Assembly (NCBI RefSeq): GCF_000364225.2
Contig: NZ_AQFT02000001.1
Location: 124,001 to 188,000 of the forward strand
Reading direction: 5' to 3'
Length of the DNA stretch: 64,000 nt
Source: Eubacterium plexicaudatum ASF492
Lineage (GTDB): Bacteria > Bacillota > Clostridia > Lachnospirales > Lachnospiraceae
A program made the position numbers and the translations under genes. This document shows positions 1 through 10,033 of the stretch, piece by piece (within the stretch, counting starts at the first letter, position 1; every line of letters begins with the position of its first letter). Below the pieces are notes generated by a model. That model worked only from the letters and a program-made list of their open reading frames with translations. It was not told where the DNA came from and did not search any database.

Positions 1-210
1 CTGAATTTTAAAAAGACAGATCAGGCGATCAAACGAGCGTTTTGTTTTTTTGTCGTCGGATACTGTGGTATGGGATTATCTATGCTTATGCTATATATAG
101 GTACAAATATAATTGGATATGATGATATTCCAATAAAAATAGCAGCCATTTTCATTGCTGCGGCGTTTCAGTTCATTTTGAATAAGCTTGTAACGTATTC
201 CAGGATTTAA
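1..210 (+). CDS. GtrA-family membrane protein, C-terminal part
   Basis: The window opens inside this gene, so only about 69 residues are visible. They form two hydrophobic segments and end in FILNKLVTYSRI, which resembles the conserved end of GtrA-type proteins. GtrA proteins are small four-helix membrane proteins thought to move polyprenyl-phosphate-linked sugars across the membrane for decoration of surface polymers. The family 2 glycosyltransferase that starts 30 bases later fits the usual GtrA-GtrB pairing. The family call rests on a short fragment. Confidence 0.7.
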   Translation: MNFKKTDQAIKRAFCFFVVGYCGMGLSMLMLYIGTNIIGYDDIPIKIAAIFIAAAFQFILNKLVTYSRI

Positions 211-240
211 TATCACATGGATTTACAAAGGAGATAAATA

Positions 241-933
241 ATGAATGAAAAATTATATATTGTGATTCCGGCATATAATGAGGAAGAAAATATTGAAAAT
301 GTAGCGAGAGAGTGGCATGAAATAGTAGAGCAGATATCAAAAGAGTCTGAGTTGGTAGTTGTGGATGACGGATCAAAAGATCATACCTATCAGATATTAT
401 ATGATCTGCAGAAAGAATTGCCGCAGTTACACCCGTTAAAGAAAGCGAATGAAGGACATGGAGCAACTTTGCTTTATGCATATCAATATGCATTGGAACA
501 GGGTGCCGATTATATTTTTCAGACGGATTCCGATGGACAAACGTTACCGGAGGAGTTTGGGGAATTTTGGAAACGACGTAAGAAGTATGACGCACTGATT
601 GGATACAGAAATAACCGGGAAGATGGGTTTTCCAGAATTGTTGTAACAAAAACTTTGAAGCTTGTATTGAAAATTATTTTCGGATTAAATGTTACGGATG
701 CAAATACCCCATACCGGTTGATGAGTAGAAGAATTTTAAAGAAATATATACATAAAGTACCTGAAAAATTTAATCTTTCGAATGTCATGCTGACCGTATT
801 ATTTTTAGAAAATAAGGAAAAAGTCAAGTTTATCCCGATTACGTTTCGTCAAAGGCAAGGAGGCGTGAATTCGATTCATTTACCAAAGATTATCAAAATA
901 GGATGGCAGGCGCTGAAAGATTTAAGAAGATAA
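241..933 (+). CDS. Family 2 glycosyltransferase (GtrB/DPM-like)
   Basis: This 230-residue protein begins with the GT-A nucleotide-binding start IVIPAYNEEENIENV, followed by VVVDDGSKD around residues 40-48 and FQTDSDGQT near residue 95, the DxD-type metal and sugar-nucleotide site. It lacks the two C-terminal membrane helices of many polyprenyl-phosphate glycosyltransferases, so it is probably a peripheral enzyme. It should move a sugar from a nucleotide carrier to a lipid phosphate or glycan acceptor. An AAGGAG ribosome binding site precedes the ATG. It follows the GtrA-like gene and is almost fused to the next membrane protein gene. Confidence 0.85.
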   Translation: MNEKLYIVIPAYNEEENIENVAREWHEIVEQISKESELVVVDDGSKDHTYQILYDLQKELPQLHPLKKANEGHGATLLYAYQYALEQGADYIFQTDSDGQTLPEEFGEFWKRRKKYDALIGYRNNREDGFSRIVVTKTLKLVLKIIFGLNVTDANTPYRLMSRRILKKYIHKVPEKFNLSNVMLTVLFLENKEKVKFIPITFRQRQGGVNSIHLPKIIKIGWQALKDLRR

Positions 934-934
934 A

Positions 935-2428
935 ATGGGAAATGCGTCACAGATAGATGATAGAAAATTTAACGGAAAAGAAAGGATTGGAAAATATATG
1001 AGGTGGTTAAAGTTGGAAGGACCGGAAAATGATAAAGGTGTCTTTACAAACATAATGACCGTAGTCACGTATGGTTATCTGATTTTGCCGTTTCTTATTT
1101 TTGCAGTAGGGTGGTTTCGGATCCGATTTTGGCTACCGATTGTTATTTGTCTTCTTTTTTGTGCATGGAAGTGTTGCAAGGAGACGCCTGCTTTATGGAA
1201 ACCGTGTTTAACACAAGATCATATTATTAAAATAATATTTATCTGTATGGTTCTTGCGGTATGGGTATATTATTCCGGCATTGGAGGAAAGGTCTTTCAA
1301 AATTCGGATCATTCCAGTAGAAATGCCATTTTTGAAATACTCGTACAATGCAGGTGGCCAATATATAATACGGATATCAATACGGAATTGTATCCTGAAG
1401 GCACTGTGACATCTTTGATTTATTATATTGGGTTCTGGATGCCGGCTGCGGTTGTCGGAAAAATATTTGGAATGCAGGCGGGGTACGATTTTCAGATGGT
1501 GTGGGCGTTTTTTGGTCTTTTTCTTGTTTATTATTTTATTTGTGAAAGGAAAAATAAAATTATAATCTGGCCCTTGTTGTTGCTTGTTTTTTTCTCAGGA
1601 CTTGATATTGCAGGGGTATTTATGACAGGGACGAATATATTCAGTATAGCGAATGATGTGCACATGGAATGGTGGGCTGCGCCATATCAATATTCTTCTA
1701 TGACAACACAGTTATTCTGGGTTTTTAATCAGTCTGTGCCAGCATGGTTGTGCACGGTTTTTGCAATGAGACAGGAAAATAACAGATCGCTCGTATTTAT
1801 CGTTGCATCAGTGATGTTTAGTGCAACGTTTCCATTTGTCGGACTACTCGTGTTCGTCCTTTTTTGGGCATTTACTCGTCAATATGAAATATGTATAGAT
1901 GTTAGCCGGATGGAAAGCGTTAAAGAATGGATGAAAGTGTTTATAAAGGATACCATTACCATTCAAAATGTGTTGGGTGGAGGCATATTAGGGATATTTA
2001 CATATCTTTATCAGAGGGGCAATACATCAGCAACTAAAATTTCTTCACAGGGATTTTTAGATATACTGGGATCCATAGAGTGGACACAATATCTGATTTT
2101 TATGCTCCTGGAGGTTGGAATATATTTCATAGTTATTTATAAATATAATAAAATAAATGGTGTTTATTTTGTTGTAGTTTTGTCTTTGATTTTCATACCG
2201 TTATTAAAAGGCAGTTCGGTTGATTTTTGTATGAGAGTATCGATTCCTGCTCTTTTTATTTTGATGCTTTTAGTGCAGGATACGTTGGAAAAAGCCGCAG
2301 AACAAAAAAATTGGATCATATTGGGAAGTCTGACGATTGTTTTGTGCATCGGGAGTATGACACCCATTCATGAAATGGCAAGAACGATTTGGCATACAAT
2401 TGAAAGAAATATTATGAAGTTCAGTTAA
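935..2428 (+). CDS. Large multi-pass membrane protein of the polysaccharide locus
   Basis: A 497-residue protein with roughly ten or more hydrophobic helices and a long non-membrane stretch around residues 110-150. It starts two bases after the upstream glycosyltransferase stop, so the two are surely co-translated. An alternative start is the ATG about 20 codons in. The overall shape suggests a GT-C-type glycosyltransferase or a polymer-handling membrane protein, but I do not recognise a named family. The TAA at 2426 is probably false: adding one T before it continues the frame for 34 more codons to TGA at 2527-2529. Confidence 0.7.
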   Translation: MGNASQIDDRKFNGKERIGKYMRWLKLEGPENDKGVFTNIMTVVTYGYLILPFLIFAVGWFRIRFWLPIVICLLFCAWKCCKETPALWKPCLTQDHIIKIIFICMVLAVWVYYSGIGGKVFQNSDHSSRNAIFEILVQCRWPIYNTDINTELYPEGTVTSLIYYIGFWMPAAVVGKIFGMQAGYDFQMVWAFFGLFLVYYFICERKNKIIIWPLLLLVFFSGLDIAGVFMTGTNIFSIANDVHMEWWAAPYQYSSMTTQLFWVFNQSVPAWLCTVFAMRQENNRSLVFIVASVMFSATFPFVGLLVFVLFWAFTRQYEICIDVSRMESVKEWMKVFIKDTITIQNVLGGGILGIFTYLYQRGNTSATKISSQGFLDILGSIEWTQYLIFMLLEVGIYFIVIYKYNKINGVYFVVVLSLIFIPLLKGSSVDFCMRVSIPALFILMLLVQDTLEKAAEQKNWIILGSLTIVLCIGSMTPIHEMARTIWHTIERNIMKFS

Positions 2429-2572
2429 ATGAAACGCTGTCTCAAAAAGAAATTTTAAATGCTGGTAATTTTTCAGGGAATGTGGAAGGAAATTTGTTTT
2501 TTGAGCATATAGCTAAAAAATATGAATGAGATTTCAACGGAACAGGAGAGAAAAACGAGGAGGAAATAACAG

Positions 2573-3350
2573 ATGAAAGTGGTCATATTGGCCGGCGGTT
2601 TTGGCACACGCATCAGCGAAGAAAGCCATTTGAAGCCAAAGCCAATGCTGGAAATCGGAGGAAAGCCGATTTTGTGGCATATTATGAAAGAATATTCCTA
2701 CTACGGGTTTCATGACTTTGTGATCTGCTGCGGGTACAAGCAGCATGTCATCAAAGAATGGTTTGCGGATTATTACCTGCATAACAGCGATGTGACCTTT
2801 GATTTTAGCAACCGCAATGAGATGACGGTACATAACAATGTGGCGGAACCATGGAAAGTGACTTTGGTAGATACCGGGCTGCACACAATGACAGGCGGCC
2901 GTGTAAAACGAATTGAAAAATATATTGGTGATGAGACCTTTATGCTTACCTATGGAGACGGGGTCAGCGATGTGGATATCGCGGAGCTGCTCAGGTTCCA
3001 CCGCTCCCATGGCAAAACGGCGACCCTGACCGTGACAAGCGTAGCGCAAAGATTCGGTGTGCTGGATATCGCGTCCGATCAAAAATCACTTCTTTCCGGG
3101 AAAAAGTGTGGACGACCGGGCCAAAGTCAACGCAGGCTATATGGTTTTGGAACCGCGTATTTTCGAATATCTGCGCGGTGATGCGGAAGTGCTGGAAAAA
3201 GAACCGCTGATCCGGCTTGCAGAAGAAGGGCAGCTGATGGCATATCCGTTTCACGGTTACTGGCAGTGCATGGATACAAAACGGGAAATGGACAGGCTGA
3301 ACGCATTATGGGAAGCCGGACAGGCTCCCTGGAAAAGCTGGGACAACTGA
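2573..3350 (+). CDS. rfbF: Glucose-1-phosphate cytidylyltransferase (frame broken twice)
   Basis: The enzyme makes CDP-glucose from CTP and glucose-1-phosphate, the entry point for CDP-linked dideoxyhexoses. The start KVVILAGGFGTRISEESH is the nucleotidyltransferase signature, and LTYGDGVSDVDI carries the metal-binding Asp. The frame breaks in two A runs, at 3081-3085 and 3101-3105. Restoring one A in each rejoins the protein through ITSFREKSVDDRAKVNAGYM to its normal end KSWDN, about 259 residues. The ATG has a strong GAGGAGG site. rfbH follows 17 bases downstream, so the pair is an operon. Confidence 0.9.
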
Positions 3351-3367
3351 ACATTTGGAGGTGCGAC

Positions 3368-4703
3368 ATGTTGGAACATAAAACCGAACGGCAGGCGAGG
3401 GAAGAAATTCTGAAACTCGTTGCCGCGTATTGTGACAAATATCATAAGAAAAAGAATATCAAAAGGGGATCGGATTCCCTATGCGTCCCGCGTGTATGAC
3501 AGCGCGGAGATGTGCGGCCTTGTGGATTCCGCGCTGGACTTCTGGCTGACGGCGGGCCGCTATACGCAGAGGTTCGAGGAACGGTTTGCCGGCTATCTGG
3601 GCGTAAAACACTGTTCGCTTGTAAACTCCGGCTCTTCCGCCAACCTGCTTGCGTTTATGGCGCTGACGTCTCCGCTGCTCGGCGAGCGGCAGGTAAAGCC
3701 GGGCGATGAGATGATCACGGTTGCGGCAGGGTTTCCGACGACGGTCGCTCCGGCTGTGCAGTACGGCGTGACGCCGGTGTTTGTGGATATTACGATTCCG
3801 CAGTATAACCTGGATGTGACAAAGCTGGAAGAAGCCTTGTCGGAAAAGACGAAAGTGGTCATGGCCGCGCATACGCTTGGGAATCCGTTTGACCTGGCGG
3901 CAGTCAGGGAGTTTTGCGACGCGCACCGGCTCTGGCTGATTGAGGACAACTGCGACGCGCTGGGGTCTGTCTATACGATCGACGGGGAAGAAAAGCTGAC
4001 AGGGACGATCGGCGATATCGGGACGTCGTCGTTTTACCCGCCGCATCATATGACGATGGGCGAAGGGGGCGCGGTCTATACGGACAATGCGCTGTTACAT
4101 AAATGCATCCGCTCCCTGCGCGACTGGGGACGCGACTGTGTGTGCGCATCCGGTCAGGACAACCTGTGCGGGCACCGGTTCGACGGGCAGTACGGCGAAC
4201 TGCCGCGGGGATATGACCATAAATATGTGTATTCCCACTTTGGGTATAACTTAAAAGCGACGGATATGCAGGCGGCCATCGGATGCGCGCAGCTTGAGAA
4301 GTTCCCTGCGTTTGCGCGGCGCAGGCGGCATAATTTCGCCTATCTGCGGCAGGCGTTGGAAGAGCAGAGCGACAAACTTATCCTGCCGCAGGCATGTGAA
4401 CATGCGGACCCGTGCTGGTTTGGATTTTTGATGACCTGCCGGGAAGGCGTCAGCCGCAGCAGGGTTGTGTCGTATCTGGAAGAAAAAGGCATCCAGACGC
4501 GGATGCTGTTTGCAGGGAATTTGACGAAACATCCGTGTTTTAGCCAGATGAAAGAGGCAGGCAAAGGATACCGGATTGCCGGGGAGCTGGCAAACACGGA
4601 CCGTGTGATGAACGACGCGTTCTGGGTGGGCGTGTATCCAGGCATGACGGATGGGATGTTGGAAGATATGGCGCAGGCGGTCAAAACGGCGCTGCGGCAG
4701 TGA
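3368..4703 (+). CDS. rfbH: CDP-4-keto-6-deoxyglucose-3-dehydrase, E1-type (frame broken near 3461)
   Basis: This is the PLP- and iron-sulfur-dependent dehydrase that removes the C3 hydroxyl of CDP-4-keto-6-deoxyglucose. The aminotransferase fold is clear (SLVNSGSSANLLAFMAL). At the usual Schiff-base Lys position the protein has His, within YPPHHMTMGEGGAV, as expected for E1 enzymes. I place the start at ATG 3368, after a GGAGG site. The first 31 codons are in another frame, and the join lies at the AAAAGGGG stretch near 3461. Base composition is visibly richer in G and C than the genes before it. Confidence 0.9.
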
Positions 4704-4790
4704 AGCGGGTGATAATGAAAGTTATTGAAAGAAAGAGGAACAGAATGGCCTTTTGGATATGGGAAGGAAGTTGAGCAGAGAGGTGTCAGG

Positions 4791-5719
4791 ATGAAAAGTG
4801 CAGCTGTAACAGGAGCAACAGGATTTATTGGACGGTGGGTAGTTGCGGAACTGTTAAGGCATGGAATAAACGTATATGCGCTGGTGCGCAGTGTGGAAAA
4901 GGCGGAAAGGATATTCCATTCCAAAGATGGGCTGCATATTGTTGCGTATGATTTTGAGACAGACCATTTAAAGGAATTGATACCGGAGCCTGTAGATGTG
5001 GTCTACCATTTTGCATGGAGCGGGGTATCAGGGGAAAAAGCGGGTGATGCCGAGGTTCAGATTTTAAATATCCGGCATACGCTGAAGCTGGTCGAACAGC
5101 TTGGAGCGCTGGGTGTGCAAAGGTTCATTGGGGCTGGAAGCCTGCATGAAATGGAATGCCTGGAAGAAATGAAAGCAGAAGAAGCCGCTGTTAATAGAGG
5201 CATTATGTATAAGAGCGCAAAATTAGCGGCACATTATATGGCGAAGGTTGAGGTATGCCGGCAGGGAATACAGTTTTACTGGCCTGTGATAACGAATGCG
5301 TTTGGTATTGGTGAGAATTCACCACGCCTGATAAACACAACGGTTCGGAAGCTGATCCGTGGAGAAAATCCAAAGTTTACAGCGGGAACGCAGCTGTATG
5401 ATTTTATTTATATCACGGATTTGGCAAAAGCTTTTTGGATGATAGGTGAAAAGGTGTTAACTGCAGAAACTATATTTTAGGGAGTGGGAAATGCAGGCCA
5501 CTTAGAGAATATTTAGAGTGTGTTGGCAGGAATGTGAACCCCAAAGCAACGTTGTTATTTGGCGAAGCGCCATTTACAGGGGTTATGCTTCCGGCTGCAT
5601 GTTATAATACGGCCAGTATGAAGGGAGATACGGGATTTGTGTGCGAGGTAAGCTTTGAGGAAGGAATAAGACGTATGAAACAATGGATGCTGGAAGGGGA
5701 AAAAGACATTCCGGTTTGA
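4791..5719 (+). CDS. NAD(P)-dependent SDR epimerase/reductase, CDP-sugar type (frame broken near 5468)
   Basis: An extended short-chain dehydrogenase with the Rossmann motif VTGATGFIGRWVV at the N-terminus and YKSAK as the catalytic YxxxK. I use ATG 4791 over an upstream in-frame start because it leads directly into the Rossmann strand. The frame stops at 5480, but one added base near 5468 continues it through ILGSGKCRPLREYLECVGRN to TGA at 5717, giving about 309 residues. That length and the place after rfbH suggest an abequose/paratose-synthase-like reductase (RfbJ/RfbS type). The exact sugar product cannot be read from sequence. Confidence 0.75.
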
Positions 5720-5761
5720 AAAATGGTTGAGCGAATAAGCATTAATAACCGGAGGAATGAA

Positions 5762-6711
5762 ATGAAAGTTATTACAATTGTGATACCTACCTATAATGAG
5801 GAAGAAAACATTGACTTCATTTATAAGAGAGTGTCAAATGTTTTTCAGACAGAGCTTGATGATTATGGATATCAGATCATGTTCATAGACAATTGTTCAA
5901 AAGACCGGTCCAGGAAGAAGATCAAGGCGCTGGCAGAAAAAGATGAACATGTGCAATACATATTTAATGTTAGAAATTTTGGCTTTTCCAAGTCGACATT
6001 TTATGGACTTACCCAGGCGGAGGGGGATGCGGCAGTGCTGTTGTATGCAGACATGCAGGATCCGCCGGAGATGATTGTACGGTTTGTGCGGGAATGGGAG
6101 CAGGGAACCCGGGTGGTTGCTGGCATTAAGAATGCAAGCAAAGAGAATCCGTTCCTGTATTTTGTACGGCAGAGCTTTTACAGGCTGATGAACAGGATCG
6201 CAGAAATACAGCATATCGAACAGTTTACCGGATTTGGCCTGTATGATAGGGAGGTCATAAAAATATTCAGGGAATTAAAGGATCCATTGCCATATTTGCG
6301 GGGAATGGTTGCGGAACTTGCTCCGGAGTGTAAAAAAGTGTATTACGAACAGGAAAAGAGAGCATATGGAAAATCTTCTTTTCATTTTAAAAACCTGTAT
6401 GATGTGGCTATGCTTGGAATCACGTCATATTCCAGGTCATTGATGAGGATTGCAGTGATGACGGGATTTTTGATTGCTGCATGTAGCCTTTTTCTTGCGG
6501 TGGTTACATTCTTTTTGAAAATTTTTCGGATCATAGACTATCCGATCGGAATCGCAGCGAGTATTTTTGGGATTTTTTCCTTGGGAGTGTACAGCTTTTG
6601 TTTATCGGAGTGCTCGGAGAATATATTTCGAATATCAATATTCGTTCGATGGGACGGCCACTGGTGATAGAAGAAGAACGGTATAATTTAGAAAGAAAGA
6701 TGGATGAATAA
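5762..6711 (+). CDS. Family 2 glycosyltransferase with two C-terminal membrane helices (frame broken near 6583)
   Basis: The start TIVIPTYNEEENIDFIYKRV and the DMQDPPEMI metal site mark a DPM/GtrB-type glycosyltransferase, which charges polyprenyl phosphate with a sugar at the inner membrane face. I start at ATG 5762, six bases after GGAGG, and not at the upstream ATG 5723. The visible frame ends at 6667 in a nonsense tail. One added base near 6583 restores the family ending GVLGEYISNINIRSMGRP and runs to TAA at 6709, about 316 residues. It closes the CDP-sugar segment. Confidence 0.85.
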
Positions 6712-6894
6712 CAATGATATGGAATAGAAAATATCAGAAATTTTTGATGGGATGTGTGGTGATAGCATTTTGTCTGTAAAATATTTTGCGGTATTTGAAA
6801 ATGTGGATTGGGTAACGGACTCAATAACAGATTGCTTTATGGATTCTTTTCTTTTATTAATTTCCGGTTCCATAATTAGTGAATGAAAATTCTT
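6712..6894. other. Spacer with no supported gene
   Basis: After the glycosyltransferase stop there is a 21-codon open stretch from ATG 6715 that ends early and matches nothing I know. The rest is stop-rich in all frames. It probably is debris between the polysaccharide genes and the transposase remnants. Confidence 0.4.
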
Positions 6895-7002
6895 ATGAAT
6901 TTCATTGTAAATACGAGGCATCTGAAACAGCAGAGTAAATGGAATAAAGCGTTTTGGGCAAGAGGTTATTATGCCGCAGCAGTGGAAAATATTGTTGTGT
7001 AG
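6895..7002 (+). pseudogene. IS200/IS605-type TnpA remnant
   Basis: A 35-codon open stretch whose centre, KAFWARGYYAAAVENI, resembles the conserved FWxRGYYV region near the end of IS200-family Y1 transposases. The rest of the roughly 150-residue transposase, including the HUH motif, is absent. It is a degraded end of an insertion sequence and cannot be active by itself. Confidence 0.6.
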
Positions 7003-7052
7003 TGTCAAAAGGTGTGTTATAATCCCGGCTTTGACAGTTTTTAGAATAGAAA

Positions 7053-7095
7053 AACGTTGTAAATGCCAGTATGAAAGGCTTTACAGCGTTTTTTT
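7053..7095 (+). terminator. Rho-independent terminator
   Basis: AACGTTGTAAA pairs with TTTACAGCGTT through an 11-bp stem with one G-T wobble and a loop of about 16 bases, followed by seven Ts. It would stop rightward transcription from the polysaccharide genes or from the IS200 remnant. Confidence 0.7.
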
Positions 7096-7141
7096 GTGAT
7101 TCACAGAATATAGTAATTTACTCCCTGCCCTTACTTCTCTT

Positions 7142-7690
7142 TTAGATAGTTTTCATCTGCCTTTTTGTGATGAACTGGTAGTCTGTTCTGAATCCGCTAG
7201 CAGCATGCAGGTCGTCTGTTATTGTTTCCCTTTTATAAAGGCATGAATCTCCGGTCTTCTACATCTGCGAAGTTCATTCCTTTTAAAGTTCTGAGAAATT
7301 CCCTGTTCGCTTCTGACCCAAGTCCTGCATCATTGCAGCAGATAAACTTATCGCGTCCGAATTCCTGCAGGATCTTTCTCTCTAAAGGTTTCAGTGATGT
7401 CTGTTCATTGCTGTTTCCCGGAAAGAGGGAGAAAGCCAGCGGGATACCGTCCCAATCCGTAAACAGCCCCATTTGGATGATGGGATTTGGATGGTGTTCC
7501 TTGCTCTTGCCGTATTTTTTATCCTCATCCTCCTGTTCTTTAGCCCATGCCATAACGCCATCCCTGTCTGTACCAAGTTTTCTGGACAGTTCTTCTAAAT
7601 GTGTCAAGTTTACGGATGATTTTTGAAGTACTTTGCTCTTTGTTATTAATACACCACTTTACAATTTTTTGAAAAATATAATTAACGCAC
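7142..7690 (-). pseudogene. IS1634-family transposase remnant with internal deletion
   Basis: On the minus strand the central part, with KKYGKSKEHHPNPIIQMGLF and FSLFPGNSNEQTSLKPLE, is typical of IS1634-type DDE transposases. The extreme C-terminus, LHAASGFRTDYQFITKRQ, is also present but follows almost at once after ADVEDRRF, so a large middle block is missing. The N-terminal part survives only as a short stretch in another frame. No terminal inverted repeats were recognised. This is a dead element. Confidence 0.75.
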
Positions 7691-7743
7691 AAGGTACTTT
7701 CTAATGTATAATAATTTGATAACAAAAACCATACGAAGGATGA

Positions 7744-8397
<654 letters not shown>

Positions 8398-8476
8398 CTG
8401 TCAAAAAGTGGAACCGAACTGGCGGTAATGCGTTCGAACAGTTCCCTGACGGCAGCGAAAAGGAGATAGTTACCAC

Positions 8477-10031
8477 ATGTCGATTGTATCGTTTTACTAT
8501 TTGTATTTATAGGAATTGTATATCTGTGTTATTGGTTATGTGTGCCAAGGATGCGGTGGTTAGTGCTGTTTTTTGCCAGTGCTTATTTTATGTTGTGTGG
8601 TGTGCAGGGAAACGGCATGTTGTGCTGTATATTTGCGGCGGAAACACTTTTGACGTGGTGGGCGGCATTGGGTCTGAAAAAGATAAAGCAGGAACGTGTT
8701 AAAACTTGGTTGACAGGGAGCGTAATTGTAATTCTCCTTGCAGTGCTTATCTTTTATAAAGATCTGGCATTCTTTGTAAATAATGCAAATGTAATCGGCC
8801 GTTTGTTTTGAGCAGGAGTTTTTCTGAGGATGCCAGAGAGGGCAGCGCCATTTGGCATCAGTTATTATACTTTGATTCTGATCGGGTATTTACTGGATGT
8901 GCGTTGGGGGATCGTTGCGCAGCCGCAGAAAAATCCATGTAAGCTGTTGACGTTTGCGGGATATTTTCCACATATGACGTCCGGGCCGTTTACCCGTTAT
9001 AGAGAAGTGGAGCACGTGCTTTTTAGCGGAACGACATGGAGTTTGCGGCAGACGCAGTTTGCTATACAGCGCTTGCTGTGGGGATTGTTTAAAAAGCTGG
9101 TAGTTGCAGAGCGTCTGGCGGTTATGGTAAGTACGATTTATGATCAAAAACCACAACCATTGGAAGAAGAGCCGTATGTCGGACTTGTTGTAGTTATGGG
9201 CGCTTTTTTGTATGTGGGACAGGTATACATGGATTTTAGCGGATGTATGGACATCGTGATCGGTACGTCGCAGATGCTTGGCATACCATTGGCGGAAAAT
9301 TTCTGCCGTCCGTTTACGTCGACGAGTGTCTCTGAAATCTGGCGGCGATGGCATATGACACTTGGGTTCTGGCTGAAAGATTATTTGCTGTATCCGGCTT
9401 TGAAATCGGAATTATTTGCCCGTGTTCGGAAATTTTGTAAAAAACGCGGGGTAAACAGGCAGCAAAATCGGTACCGACATATATGGGGTTATGTTTGACA
9501 TGGTTTTGTGTGGGGTTCTGGCATGGTGGAACGTGGAAGTATATTTTTGGCGCAGGTCTTTATTTTTTTGCTGTGATTGTTGGTGGAATGATTTTGCAGC
9601 CTTTGTTTCAAAAGCTGATGGAGATGTTAAAGGTCAATACAGAAGCGTGGTCGTGGATGTTATTTCAAAGGATAAGATCGTTTTGCCTGTTTGCCATAGG
9701 GGTTTCCATTGGAAGGAGTAAGAGCCTGATGGAAGGGCTGCGGGCGTGGAAGACGGTCTTTACGGAATGGAATCCGTGGGTGTTGTTTGATGATACGATT
9801 TTCAACCTGGGACTGGAACGAAAAGATTTCGACTTGTGTATGGCGGGTATCGGGATCGTGGTGATTGTGTCGATTTTGCAGGAAAGATACGGCAGCGTCC
9901 GCAAATTGGTGGCGGAACAGAATCTGGTGTTTCGCTGGATTATTTACTTTGGGCTGTTTTTTTCGGTGCTTATTTTCGGATGCTATGGTCCGGGGTATGA
10001 TGCGGCTGACTTTATTTACGGAGGATTTTAA
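8477..10031 (+). CDS. MBOAT-family membrane O-acyltransferase, DltB/AlgI-like (frame broken)
   Basis: Multi-pass membrane acyltransferase that would pass an acyl group from an intracellular thioester to an extracytoplasmic acceptor. Family marks are GISYYTLILIGYLLDV, the SGPFTRYRE loop, EIWRRWHMTLGFWLKDY and GFWHGGTWKY, the last carrying the invariant catalytic His. ATG 8477 has an AAGGAG site. The frame needs one base near 8492 (T run) and one near 9448-9451 (G run). A TGA at 8809-8811 lies in the otherwise continuous frame between NVIGRLF and AGVFLRMPE; GGA would suit. Restored length is about 518 residues. It starts the FkbH/ACP gene set. Confidence 0.85.
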
Positions 10032-10033
10032 AT

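Noticed and set aside
2573-3499. Several overlapping plus-strand frames between rfbF and rfbH as separate small genes
   Set aside because: They carry consecutive parts of one conserved protein each and join when single bases are restored.
4251-4924. Long minus-strand open frames opposite rfbH
   Set aside because: They lie antisense to a well-conserved gene, have no ribosome binding site and no recognisable domain; GC-rich codons give such shadows.
8809-8811. TGA in the MBOAT gene as selenocysteine
   Set aside because: There is no visible SECIS-like hairpin right after it, and the site is not a redox position in MBOAT proteins.
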